Source: Maricaulis sp. (GTDB lineage: Bacteria > Pseudomonadota > Alphaproteobacteria > Caulobacterales > Maricaulaceae). Taken from it: 7,365 nt of DNA. Position 1 is the first letter of the stretch. Every line of letters begins with the position of its first letter. Shown one piece after another: positions 1 through 6,102 of the stretch. The stretch spans positions 1 to 7,365 of the forward strand of contig NZLV01000030.1 of assembly GCA_002694345.1 (NCBI GenBank), read 5' to 3'. A program made the translations under genes and the position numbers. A model generated the notes under the pieces. That model saw only the letters and a program-made list of their open reading frames with translations. It did not search any database and was not told where the DNA came from.

Positions 1-609
1 GATACCGCCCGTGCAGACGTGGATCCCGGCCCCACGGACGCGAGCCAGCGTATCCAGACGGTCCTGATAGGTCCGGGTGGAAATCACACGGCCATAGTCT
101 TCAGGCGCGGTGTCCAGATTGTGATTGTAATAATCGAGACCCGCGGACCGCAGACGTTCCGCCTGTCCGTCGGAGAGCATTCCAAGCGTCACGCAGGTTT
201 CCATGCCGAGCGATTTCACGCCCGTGATCATGTCGCAGATCTTTTCTTCATCGCGCGGCTTGAGCTCGCGCCAGGCAGCGCCCATGCAGAAACGCGTCGC
301 CCCACCATCCTTGGCCTTGCGCGCCGCCGACATGACATCATCCAGCGGCATCAGTTTGGAGGCTTCCAGGCCGGTGTCGAAATGGGCGGACTGATTGCAA
401 TACCCGCAATCCTCGGCACATCCCCCGGTCTTGATTGACAGGAGTTGGCTGGTTTGCACGTGATTGGCCGAATGGCCCTTTCTGTGCACGGACTGCGCAG
501 CGAACATGAGATCATTGAACGGGGCACGGTAAATGTCCCCGGCTTGTTCGCGCGTCCAGTCCGTACGTGGCTGGGCAAGAAGGTCGATATCGCTGAGCAA
601 GGAAGTCAT
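1..609 (-). CDS. bioB: Biotin synthase BioB, N-terminal 203 residues (gene runs off left edge)
   Basis: Biotin synthase is a radical-SAM enzyme that inserts sulfur into dethiobiotin, the last step of biotin synthesis, in the cytoplasm. The translated start is MTSLLSDIDLLAQPRTDWTR. The radical-SAM [4Fe-4S] motif CxxxCxxC is at C64, C68 and C71 (CAEDCGYC), followed by NQSAHFDTGLEA. The three cysteines expected to hold the [2Fe-2S] sulfur-donor cluster are present at C108 (RFCMGAAW), C139 (METCVTLG) and C199 (HVCTGGI). The highly conserved YNHNLDT lies at 161-167. The arginine ligand and the C-terminal third (family about 320-350 residues) lie outside the window. The ATG at 609-607 matches the usual distance of about 60 residues to the first cluster cysteine; no strong Shine-Dalgarno is seen. 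The upstream neighbour is a divergent VanZ-like gene, and no other bio gene is in view. Confidence 0.97.
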   Translation of the reverse strand, partial: MTSLLSDIDLLAQPRTDWTREQAGDIYRAPFNDLMFAAQSVHRKGHSANHVQTSQLLSIKTGGCAEDCGYCNQSAHFDTGLEASKLMPLDDVMSAARKAKDGGATRFCMGAAWRELKPRDEEKICDMITGVKSLGMETCVTLGMLSDGQAERLRSAGLDYYNHNLDTAPEDYGRVISTRTYQDRLDTLARVRGAGIHVCTGGI

Positions 610-670
610 GACAGGTCCGTCCCGAAAAGTGACAGGGGAAATTAGAAACACCCGCGCCGCACGTCCAGAC

Positions 671-1042
671 ATGGCACTGCGCTGGGGGGCTCGTCTACTG
701 CTTGTGATCGCCCTCATCGTGATCACGGATCTGGCCCTGCAGCCGGCCAGTTCCGTCACCACACGCTGGCTGGGAACCGACAAGATCGAACATATGGCGG
801 CCTTTGTCTCGCTGACGATTCTGATAGCCATGAGCTTTCCAGCCATGCCGCGCTGGCTGGGGGGAGTAATTCTTCTGGGCTACGGGCTTGGCATCGAACT
901 CGCCCAGGCCAACATGGATTTGGGTCGCCATGCTTCGATGGCCGATCTTGTGGCCGACGCCCTCGGCATACTGGCAGGACTTATCCTGATCGCCCTGGCC
1001 GGGCGGCTGACCCGATCCCGCCCGAACGCTGACGAGAGCTGA
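671..1042 (+). CDS. VanZ-like family small membrane protein
   Basis: A 123-residue protein with about four hydrophobic segments (roughly residues 6-24, 40-56, 60-78 and 95-111). The two VanZ-family signatures are visible: DKIEHMAAFVSL (37-48) and GIELAQ...R..SMADLVADALG (74-99), the latter matching the IE-Q-R-S-D-N/D-G pattern. VanZ was named for teicoplanin resistance in enterococci, but most bacterial homologues have no known function; an envelope role is only inferred. The start is uncertain. The frame stays open upstream, and an ATG at 608 (AAGGA at 599-603, four bases before it) or a GTG at 629 would add 21 or 14 polar residues. I chose 671 because it puts the first membrane segment close to the N-terminus and avoids overlap with divergent bioB. 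It runs convergently towards the AGCS gene, with a terminator between them. Confidence 0.85.
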   Translation: MALRWGARLLLVIALIVITDLALQPASSVTTRWLGTDKIEHMAAFVSLTILIAMSFPAMPRWLGGVILLGYGLGIELAQANMDLGRHASMADLVADALGILAGLILIALAGRLTRSRPNADES

Positions 1043-1074
1043 AAAAGAAAAGGCCCCACCAAAAGGCGGGGCCT
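1041..1074 (-). terminator. Rho-independent terminator of the AGCS symporter gene
   Basis: The arms AGGCCCC (1051-1057) and GGGGCCT (1068-1074) pair perfectly; an A/C mismatch and two further G-C pairs close on an AAAA loop (1061-1064). Read on the minus strand, the hairpin begins 23 bases after the symporter stop codon and is followed by TTTTCTTTTTC, a good U-tract. On the plus strand the hairpin directly follows the VanZ-like stop but lacks a downstream T-run, so it should work mainly for the minus strand, perhaps weakly in both directions. Confidence 0.88.
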
Positions 1075-1097
1075 CATCTCCTGGACGATGGCAGGAC

Positions 1098-2573
1098 TTA
1101 TTCGGCCTGCTCACCCTTGGCATCACCGGATTTGGCTTCCAGCTTGTCGAAGTATTCCTTCGTGGCCTTGAAGATGATCGGCGACAAGACCGCGAGCGCG
1201 ATCAGGTTCGGCGCCGCCATCAGACCCGTCAACGTATCCGTCGTCAGCCAGAAGGTGTTCATCAGCGCGGTCACATTCTCACCCGCATAGAGCAGGAAGG
1301 TGGCGCAGAGGATCATCGCAATCCAGAGCAGGCGGAAGGGCAGGATCACTTTCACGCCAAAGAGATATTCCGCGCACCGCTCGCCGTAATAGGACCAGCC
1401 GAGGATTGTGGTGAAGGCAAACAGAGCGAGCGAGATCGTCACGAAGTGATCACCGAAACCGGGCAGGGCATCGGCAAAGGCCGCTGTCGTGATCCGGGCA
1501 CCCGTGTCGCACACTTCCGGCGTGATACCGCTCTGTGCAATCAGGAAGGCATTGCACTCTTCCGGAATGACACCCGAAGTCAGGATCGCGAGACCCGTGA
1601 TCGTGCAGACCATGATGGTATCGATGAACGTGCCAAGCATGGCGATGATGCCCTGGTCGACCGGGTCATCATTCTGGGCTGCGGCGTGTGCGATCGGGGC
1701 CGAACCCTGACCGGCTTCGTTCGAGAAGATACCGCGAGCAACACCGCGCTGCATGGCAAGCATGAGCATGGCGCCGGTGAACCCGCCCGCAGCCGCGTCA
1801 AAACCGAAGGCTGCCGAGAAAATCCGATAGAAGGCGTTCGGGATCTCGGCATAGTTGATGGCAACAACCACCAGGCCGAGGGCGATGTAGGACAGCGCCA
1901 TCGCCGGGACGACCTTCTCGGCCACGTTCGCGATCCGCTTGATCCCGCCCAGGATGACCAGGCCAGCCAGAAGCGCGATCACGCCACCCGTGATGTAGTA
2001 CTCAACGCCGTAGGTCTCGCCAACGGTCCGGACGACTTCAGCCGTCTGGATTGCATTACCCGTGCCCAGACCAGCCATCACGCCGAAGAAAGCGAACAGG
2101 CCGCCGAGCCAGACCCAGCGCTTACCCATGCCGTTCTTGATGTAGTACATCGGCCCGCCTACGCGGCGGCCCTGTTCGTCGACCTCACGGTATTTCACCG
2201 CCAGAACGCCTTCGGAAAACTTGGTGGCCATGCCGACCAGGGCCGTCATCCACATCCAGAACAGCGCCCCCGGACCGCCGATGGCGATCGCAACGGCCAC
2301 GCCGGCGATATTGCCGGTACCGATGGTGGAAGACAGCGCCGTCATCAGGGCCTGGAAGGGTGTGACATCACCCGCACCTTCCGACTTGCGCCCCTTCATC
2401 AGCTCGCCAAAGGCGAAGCCGATCTTGCGCAGCGGCATAAAGCGCAGGCCGATGGTCAAATAAAGGCCGGTTCCCAACAGGAGCACCAGCATGGGTGGCC
2501 CCCAGACGAAGCCATTCACTTCTCCAATGAAATTGGAGACCACTTCTCCGATCGATGCGGAATTCGCCGTCAT
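1098..2573 (-). CDS. Sodium:alanine/glycine symporter, AGCS family
   Basis: An inner-membrane amino-acid carrier of 491 residues that should import alanine or glycine with Na+. The AGCS signature GGPGALFWMWMTALVG is at 99-114, preceded by TIGTGNIAGVA (83-93). Other family blocks are GGPMYYIKNGMG (139-150), the substrate-region block GIFSNEAGQGSAPIAHAA (281-298) and AFTTILGWSYYGERC (386-400). Eleven or so hydrophobic segments can be read along the protein. It is somewhat longer than the roughly 450-residue family norm. The extra length includes a loop around 336-360 with two cysteines (C340, C355) and a charged C-terminal tail (470-491). The ATG at 2573 is preceded by GGGGAAAA, a modest ribosome binding site. 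The gene is monocistronic as far as seen, with its own terminator downstream and a long non-coding leader upstream. Alanine versus glycine preference cannot be told from sequence. Confidence 0.96.
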   Translation of the reverse strand: MTANSASIGEVVSNFIGEVNGFVWGPPMLVLLLGTGLYLTIGLRFMPLRKIGFAFGELMKGRKSEGAGDVTPFQALMTALSSTIGTGNIAGVAVAIAIGGPGALFWMWMTALVGMATKFSEGVLAVKYREVDEQGRRVGGPMYYIKNGMGKRWVWLGGLFAFFGVMAGLGTGNAIQTAEVVRTVGETYGVEYYITGGVIALLAGLVILGGIKRIANVAEKVVPAMALSYIALGLVVVAINYAEIPNAFYRIFSAAFGFDAAAGGFTGAMLMLAMQRGVARGIFSNEAGQGSAPIAHAAAQNDDPVDQGIIAMLGTFIDTIMVCTITGLAILTSGVIPEECNAFLIAQSGITPEVCDTGARITTAAFADALPGFGDHFVTISLALFAFTTILGWSYYGERCAEYLFGVKVILPFRLLWIAMILCATFLLYAGENVTALMNTFWLTTDTLTGLMAAPNLIALAVLSPIIFKATKEYFDKLEAKSGDAKGEQAE

Positions 2574-3053
2574 ACTTTTCCCCAGTATCGCGCTGGCAGC
2601 TGCACAAGAGCCCCATTCTGGCCAGACAAGATGCGCTGCGGCCCCACCGCAGCTTCACTTTGTCAGAATACAGCTCATTGACCCCATTTCTGATGGCGGC
2701 ACCTTAGGCGGGGGCCAGCGGGGCGCAAAGGGATTTTGTGCGTAATGTGACAGTGCTGCCGTGTCATGGCGGCCTGCTCCGCCCCCCAAGACCGCGACCC
2801 CCCAAGGCGCGGCCACGTCTCTGAACACCCGGCACCACAGGACAAATCATCTTGGAAATTCAGCGACCTGTTTCACCGGCGCCAAGGACCCCGGCCCCGG
2901 ATCAGGCACCAATAGTCGGCTCGCCACCGGTCAACCAAGGCCGCGGCCCCGCGCCCTCTGATACACATGAAACGACCCTCACCGTCCGCAACTGAGGCAA
3001 CATCGCCCGCTCTGCGAGCAGAACCCTGTCGGGCCAGTCGCCGGAATCGGCGG
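2574..3053. other. 480-bp intergenic region upstream of the symporter gene
   Basis: No convincing gene is seen. Short open frames on both strands (for example plus 2761-2961 and minus 2873-3106) lack ribosome binding sites and recognisable protein character. The part nearest the symporter (2574 to about 2770) must hold its promoter and leader and contains a 7-bp hairpin, a 10-bp palindrome (TCTGGCCAGA, 2617-2626) and a TGACA-N9-TGTCA inverted repeat (2748-2766). The right part lies downstream of the minus-strand lipoprotein gene; the only hairpin by its stop (CGCCG-GAAT-CGGCG, 3039-3052) has no U-tract. I could not place a -10/-35 pair with confidence. Confidence 0.6.
2635..2653 (-). repeat. 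Hairpin in the symporter leader
   Basis: A perfect 7-bp inverted repeat, GCTGCGG / CCGCAGC, with a five-base loop, centred about 70 bases before the symporter start codon. It is not followed by a T-run on either strand, so it is not a simple terminator. If the transcript begins upstream of it, it would form in the 5' untranslated region. A regulatory role is inference. Confidence 0.45.
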
Positions 3054-3638
3054 TCAGGGCTGCCCCATGATCTCGATGGCGAAGACACCCCAGATCCAGT
3101 CATCATCTGGCATTCCGCTCAACGCGGGGTCATCCAGACGCGGCCAGACCAGCATGGCTGGCCCGAATCCACCAATCGGCAGTCCGTCCCCGTCGAGCGA
3201 GATCGCCAGAATCACATCATGTTGACGGATCCGGTCACGATCCAGAGTGCGCTGGTAACCATCCAGGGCGGTCACGACCACGGGGCCCGCCGCCGGATCG
3301 GCGAGTGCAATCACATCACGTAGCAAAGGCCCCGAGAACTCGCGCACCGCGCCTCCGGCGGGAAAGTCTGCGAACACGACCTGCTGATCCAGTTCCAGAA
3401 GGCTTTCTCGCGACAGGCCCATCGCAGCCTCGAATGTAAAGCCGTAGTTCGAGAAAAGCGGCTCGACATCCGGGGCAATACCGGCCCGGTTCACAATCTC
3501 CACCTGCCCGAAAAGCGTCACGATGTCCGCATCTTCGACCGGCGCTTCAAAGACGAGATCCGGCTCTTCGCTACAGGCGGTCAGGGCGAGGGCACACAGG
3601 ACGGCGCAAACCATCAGTTTGAAGTCGGCTGATCTCAT
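3054..3638 (-). CDS. Lipoprotein with molybdopterin-oxidoreductase-like (SUOX-type) domain
   Basis: A 194-residue protein starting MRSADFKLMVCAVLCALALT and followed by AC22, a lipobox LTAC (19-22), so it should be a membrane-anchored lipoprotein exported by Sec. The mature part resembles the oxidoreductase molybdopterin-binding (sulfite-oxidase-like) fold found in small alphaproteobacterial proteins: FSGPLLRDVIALA (101-113), VTALDGYQRTL (122-132), DVILAISLDGDGLPIGG (141-157), PAMLVWPR (160-167) and DDDWIWGVFAIEI (178-190). The cysteine that ligates molybdenum in sulfite oxidase has no counterpart, because the only cysteines are 11, 15 and 22, all in the signal. Redox activity is therefore doubtful and a binding or structural role is possible. 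The start is set by TGATG overlap with the upstream acyltransferase gene and a G-run (GGGGGGG, 3656-3650) 11 bases before it. The family assignment is from memory of the pattern. Confidence 0.82.
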   Translation of the reverse strand: MRSADFKLMVCAVLCALALTACSEEPDLVFEAPVEDADIVTLFGQVEIVNRAGIAPDVEPLFSNYGFTFEAAMGLSRESLLELDQQVVFADFPAGGAVREFSGPLLRDVIALADPAAGPVVVTALDGYQRTLDRDRIRQHDVILAISLDGDGLPIGGFGPAMLVWPRLDDPALSGMPDDDWIWGVFAIEIMGQP

Positions 3639-4546
3639 CAGAAATATGTCCCCCCCAGCGTCACGAGCCGTCCGCCCGTTCCCAGCTTGAAGCGGGCGAT
3701 ACCCGCCCCCGAGACCGTGTTGACACCGCCCAGATCCAGCTGCCGGACACCCCGTTCCTTCAAACGCGCCAACGACTCCCAAAGAAGCCGGTTGTGCGCA
3801 CCTGCCCGCCGCCCGGCCTCGCTCGACCAGCCCATATGGTAGGTCGCAGCGCAACCGTGGACGAGGAACAACATGGCTGCGAGCTTCGATTTGCCCTCGT
3901 CGGCGCGCAGGATGAGCAGACTGTTCCGGTCGGCCTTCAGCTCCGCAAACGCAGGAACGAGGGTCGCAGGCGTGGCGCGATAACCCCGCGCCTCACGCTG
4001 CCCTTCTTCAGTCTCCAGAAGCCAGCGGTACTGCGCCGTTTTTGTGGAGTTTTCCTGAACCTTGAAACCGGCCTTCTCCGCCGTGTTCAGCCGGTTGCGC
4101 CACTTGCCATCCAATCCGGCCCGCAGCGAATCCAGGGTTTGCGTCAGATCCAGCAGGACAGTCGAGTAACCGGTCATCACCCGCCTACGCCCCTTGACCC
4201 CCAGCGGCTGACTTTCGTCCGGCGTAGCCAGCGTTACCCGGGGCCAAGAAAGGCCCATTGCGGACTTGAAAAGGGCGTAGGCTGTTTTCGCCTGGTTCTC
4301 GCTGACCGGCTCCAGCCAGACCGGTCCACGCGTGCAGACGGCCAGCGAAACGACGCCAGCAATCTTGCGGGTGGTGAATTGTGCCAAGCCGATCAGTGTT
4401 CCCGCATCAACGATGCCCACACGCCGGACATCGGCCCCAACTCCCTTGAGCGCCTCGCCATAGCACCAGTCTTGCTGCAAGGCGGCCGGCTTCTGCGCCA
4501 GGGCGGCATCCCAGACTGAGCGGGGAATTTGAGGGTCGAGTTTCAT
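3638..4546 (-). CDS. FemAB/GNAT-type acyltransferase (peptidoglycan-bridge or BioF2-like)
   Basis: A 302-residue cytosolic protein of the FemAB-like branch of the GNAT superfamily, whose members transfer amino-acyl or acyl groups to cell-wall precursors, lipids or polysaccharide-linked amines. Recognisable elements in order are QQDWCYGEALK (24-34), in the place of the family's W-x-x-x-K block; KWRNRLNTAEKAGF (148-161), the basic K-R-A segment; and the C-terminal acyltransferase half with TYHMGWSSEAGR (235-246), LLWESLARLKERGVRQLDLGG (254-274 in part) and FKLGTGG (286-292). The acceptor cannot be inferred from sequence. The ATG at 4546 was chosen because homology-like sequence begins with MKLDPQIPRSVW; it has no clear Shine-Dalgarno. 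An ATG at 4612 would overlap the start of the divergent small gene. The stop overlaps the lipoprotein start by one base (TGATG), which implies co-translation. The gene is not part of a visible cell-wall cluster. Confidence 0.88.
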   Translation of the reverse strand: MKLDPQIPRSVWDAALAQKPAALQQDWCYGEALKGVGADVRRVGIVDAGTLIGLAQFTTRKIAGVVSLAVCTRGPVWLEPVSENQAKTAYALFKSAMGLSWPRVTLATPDESQPLGVKGRRRVMTGYSTVLLDLTQTLDSLRAGLDGKWRNRLNTAEKAGFKVQENSTKTAQYRWLLETEEGQREARGYRATPATLVPAFAELKADRNSLLILRADEGKSKLAAMLFLVHGCAATYHMGWSSEAGRRAGAHNRLLWESLARLKERGVRQLDLGGVNTVSGAGIARFKLGTGGRLVTLGGTYF

Positions 4547-4597
4547 CCCGCGAAGGGTTAAGGATGTCGGGCGCAGAAGTCGAGACCTGCCAGAAAG

Positions 4598-4604
4598 AAG
4601 AGGG
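4598..4604 (+). promoter_or_regulatory. Ribosome binding site of the 60-residue membrane protein
   Basis: AAGAGGG lies six bases before ATG 4611. It supports the small gene being translated and decides for 4611 over the internal ATG at 4638. Confidence 0.6.
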
Positions 4605-4610
4605 CCTGAC

Positions 4611-4793
4611 ATGTTCGCCAAAAAGGCCGAAAGCGTCATGGGCCACCGCATTCCCGAACCTCGGCCGACCCTGATGGCCGTGGCCCTGATCGTGCTCTAT
4701 GTCGGGCTTCCGCTGCTGATCATCACCGGCCTGCTTGATTTGGCGATGCAGGTCTTCTTCGGAATCTGCACCGGCCTCTGGTGCCTCGCCTGA
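4611..4793 (+). CDS. Small hydrophobic membrane protein, 60 residues, unknown function
   Basis: The protein begins MFAKKAESVMGHRIPEPRPT, a basic, proline-containing cytoplasmic head. An almost uninterrupted hydrophobic stretch from about residue 21 to 58 follows (LMAVALIVLYVGLPLLIITG, then LLDLAMQVFFGICTGLWC), long enough for one long or two short membrane spans. It ends in CLA with two cysteines near the C-terminus (C53, C58). A good ribosome binding site and GC-rich third positions argue that it is real. I do not recognise the family. It is divergent from the FemAB-like gene, with only 64 bases between the chosen starts, so the two may share a promoter region. Confidence 0.65.
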   Translation: MFAKKAESVMGHRIPEPRPTLMAVALIVLYVGLPLLIITGLLDLAMQVFFGICTGLWCLA

Positions 4794-4930
4794 TCGGGCC
4801 CGGTAGCCCAAATGTAGCCGCCTCGAGAACCACTCCAGCCCTGCTCTCTCAGATCAACACTGAGCGCGGTCCATCTTTGATAACAGCTATGCTAATTCAA
4901 GATGAGACGCGGGCAGTCTTTTGTATGGAA

Positions 4931-4946
4931 TAGCTTTCTTAAGCTA
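4931..4946 (-). repeat. Inverted repeat spanning the stop codon of the spike-fibre gene
   Basis: TAGCTT-TCTT-AAGCTA is a perfect 6-bp stem with a four-base loop that contains the TAA stop (4941-4939) of the spike-fibre-like gene. On the minus strand it is followed by TTCCATACAAAAG rather than a clear U-run, so it is at best a weak terminator or an mRNA 3'-end stabiliser. Confidence 0.35.
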
Positions 4947-5577
4947 CACGCCAAGGTGCCGTCGGGACGGTGAGCCCTGCCCACAAAGTCACGCGATGAA
5001 CGACCCCTTTCAATGGGAGCGTGCTCTTAAACCCACCAATGCCTAAGGAATGTAGTCTTCCAACAGACACAGCGCCCGCTCCCACCGGGGCAGCGTCAAG
5101 GCGGCACAAGGTAGGCAGTTCGTTTTTTACACTCAAAAAGGCTTGGTACCGCGCACCTGGCGCCTGAGCGATATCGGGAGAAAACAACTCGGTTCCGTCT
5201 AACGTAATGCGCGAGGTCAATCCGCTGCGCGTCGTCAACATGGCCATGCGGTTGGCAAGGCTGCCAGCATGCAGGATCGCAAGATAACCCACGTCAAGAG
5301 CGCCGGAATGCTCTGTAAGATCAACCTGCAGAGCCAAATCCAATCCAGTTTGCTCAAGACCCGGCAAAGGCTCTAGAGCCCAATTCGTTTCCCCGTCGCA
5401 TACCAACCCGCCTTCCAGTTCAGGCGGGCCGGCCAACCAGCCCGAAACAGCGGTCGCATGTTGATGCTCCCGCCCGTCCCAATAGCGACCGTGTTCGAAG
5501 TCCAAATCCAGCTTCGCCCCTGGCGCCACCCACTGCGGACGCGAACAAAACTGCCCTTTGCCCAGTGCCAGCATCAT
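4939..5577 (-). CDS. Phage/GTA head-spike-fibre-like protein with concanavalin-type C-terminus (GhsB-like)
   Basis: A 212-residue protein. The N-terminal part has CSRPQWVAPGAKLDLDFEHG and RYWDG (11-35), resembling the short LDxDFxxGxYW motif seen in phage head-spike-fibre proteins. The region from about 76 to 205 reads as a beta-rich LamG/concanavalin-like fold of the kind found at the C-terminus of such proteins: LDVGYLAILHAGSLANRM (94-111), an SRITLDGTELF stretch (122-132), ARYQAFLSV (142-150), SVGRLHSLGIGG (171-182) and the closing LKGVVHRVTLW (189-199), which matches the family's GhIrRLryW pattern. Its start ATGATG overlaps the stop of the spike-base gene (ATGA), so the two are translationally coupled; it has no separate Shine-Dalgarno. 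In R. capsulatus the analogous pair ghsA-ghsB forms the head spikes of the gene transfer agent. Equating this gene with ghsB rests on fold pattern and gene order and is inference; a prophage remnant protein is the alternative. Confidence 0.72.
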   Translation of the reverse strand: MMLALGKGQFCSRPQWVAPGAKLDLDFEHGRYWDGREHQHATAVSGWLAGPPELEGGLVCDGETNWALEPLPGLEQTGLDLALQVDLTEHSGALDVGYLAILHAGSLANRMAMLTTRSGLTSRITLDGTELFSPDIAQAPGARYQAFLSVKNELPTLCRLDAAPVGAGAVSVGRLHSLGIGGFKSTLPLKGVVHRVTLWAGLTVPTAPWRVA

Positions 5578-5834
5578 GCCAGACCAACCAGTCCATCGGC
5601 GGTGGTCCCGCTTTCGCTGATGCGCTTGGCACGAATTGCATACTGGATTCCTGGCAGCAGGCCCGGCAGAATAATCTCGTCCCCCGCCTCGGTAACAAGA
5701 GCCACATCGCCAGGAACAGCCACCATGAGCCCACGGATAGGACGCGCCAAATCCTGTTGATCATCCGGAGCAATTATAAATCCTCTCGCGGGAGGACTGG
5801 ACAACCCGCCAACATAATTCCCACTACCTGACAT
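5574..5834 (-). CDS. Head-spike base protein, RCAP_rcc01079 (GhsA-like) family
   Basis: An 86-residue protein matching the small spike-base family of alphaproteobacterial phages and gene transfer agents. The characteristic run is present in order: a Pro-Asp-Asp motif IIAPDDQQDL (20-29) followed by IRGLMVAVPGDVALVTEAGD (33-52), PGLLPGIQYAIRAKRI (57-72) and SESGTTADGLVGL (73-85); the GTTA near the end is typical. In R. capsulatus GTA this protein forms the base of spikes on the capsid vertices that carry the fibre used to attach to capsule. A strong ribosome binding site (AAGGAG, seven bases from the ATG) makes the start firm. It overlaps the following fibre gene by four bases. No capsid, portal, terminase or tail gene is in the window, so this is an orphan locus. 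Confidence 0.85.
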   Translation of the reverse strand: MSGSGNYVGGLSSPPARGFIIAPDDQQDLARPIRGLMVAVPGDVALVTEAGDEIILPGLLPGIQYAIRAKRISESGTTADGLVGLA

Positions 5835-5841
5835 CTTTAAA

Positions 5842-5847
5842 CTCCTT
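5842..5847 (-). promoter_or_regulatory. Strong Shine-Dalgarno of the spike-base gene
   Basis: AAGGAG on the minus strand, seven bases before the ATG at 5834. It is the best ribosome binding site in the window, which suggests the spike operon is meant to be expressed rather than decayed. Confidence 0.8.
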
Positions 5848-6083
5848 CAAAGCTTTGAGCCGAAACACCCGCTCAATGAAAATCGGTAGTGAACATACTT
5901 TTAGTCCAACGAGCGGGGATAAGCGGAACCCAACTTGGTCCGAGAATCTCGACAGATTTGCTGCGCATCGAAACACTCGCAAAGATTGCACACCAGCTCA
6001 GCGCAACAGATTATCCGGAGACGCCTTGGAACTGCCCGGATCATTTCGTGTTACTGACAAAGAAAGAGTAATTCTGAATGCTG

Positions 6084-6102
6084 AGGCCGGTGACGCCGGC
6101 CT
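6084..6102. repeat. GC-rich hairpin in the intergenic region
   Basis: A perfect 7-bp inverted repeat AGGCCGG / CCGGCCT with a five-base loop, standing out in AT-richer surroundings. Neither side has a T-run, so I do not call it a terminator. Confidence 0.4.

Noticed and set aside
1446..2681. Plus-strand open frame of 411 codons
   Set aside because: It lies antisense to the clearly identified AGCS symporter gene, has low-complexity Arg/His/Asp/Gln-rich content and no ribosome binding site.
2574..2760. Glycine riboswitch before the AGCS gene
   Set aside because: Glycine riboswitches precede some AGCS genes, so I looked for the conserved core on the minus strand. The purine-rich conserved blocks and paired-aptamer layout are not there.
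3039..3052. Terminator after the lipoprotein gene
   Set aside because: CGCCG-GAAT-CGGCG is a 5-bp hairpin right at the stop codon but has no U-tract on the minus strand.
2761..3106. Small genes in the intergenic region (plus 2761-2961, minus 2873-3106)
   Set aside because: No ribosome binding site and proline/arginine-rich random-looking translations; the minus frame overlaps the 3' end of the lipoprotein gene.
3794..4519. Plus-strand open frame of 241 codons
   Set aside because: It is antisense to the FemAB-like gene, whose motifs are coherent along its full length; this is a shadow of GC-rich coding.
4793..4815. Terminator after the small membrane protein gene
   Set aside because: GGGC-CCGGTA-GCCC can form only a 4-bp stem and is not followed by a T-run.
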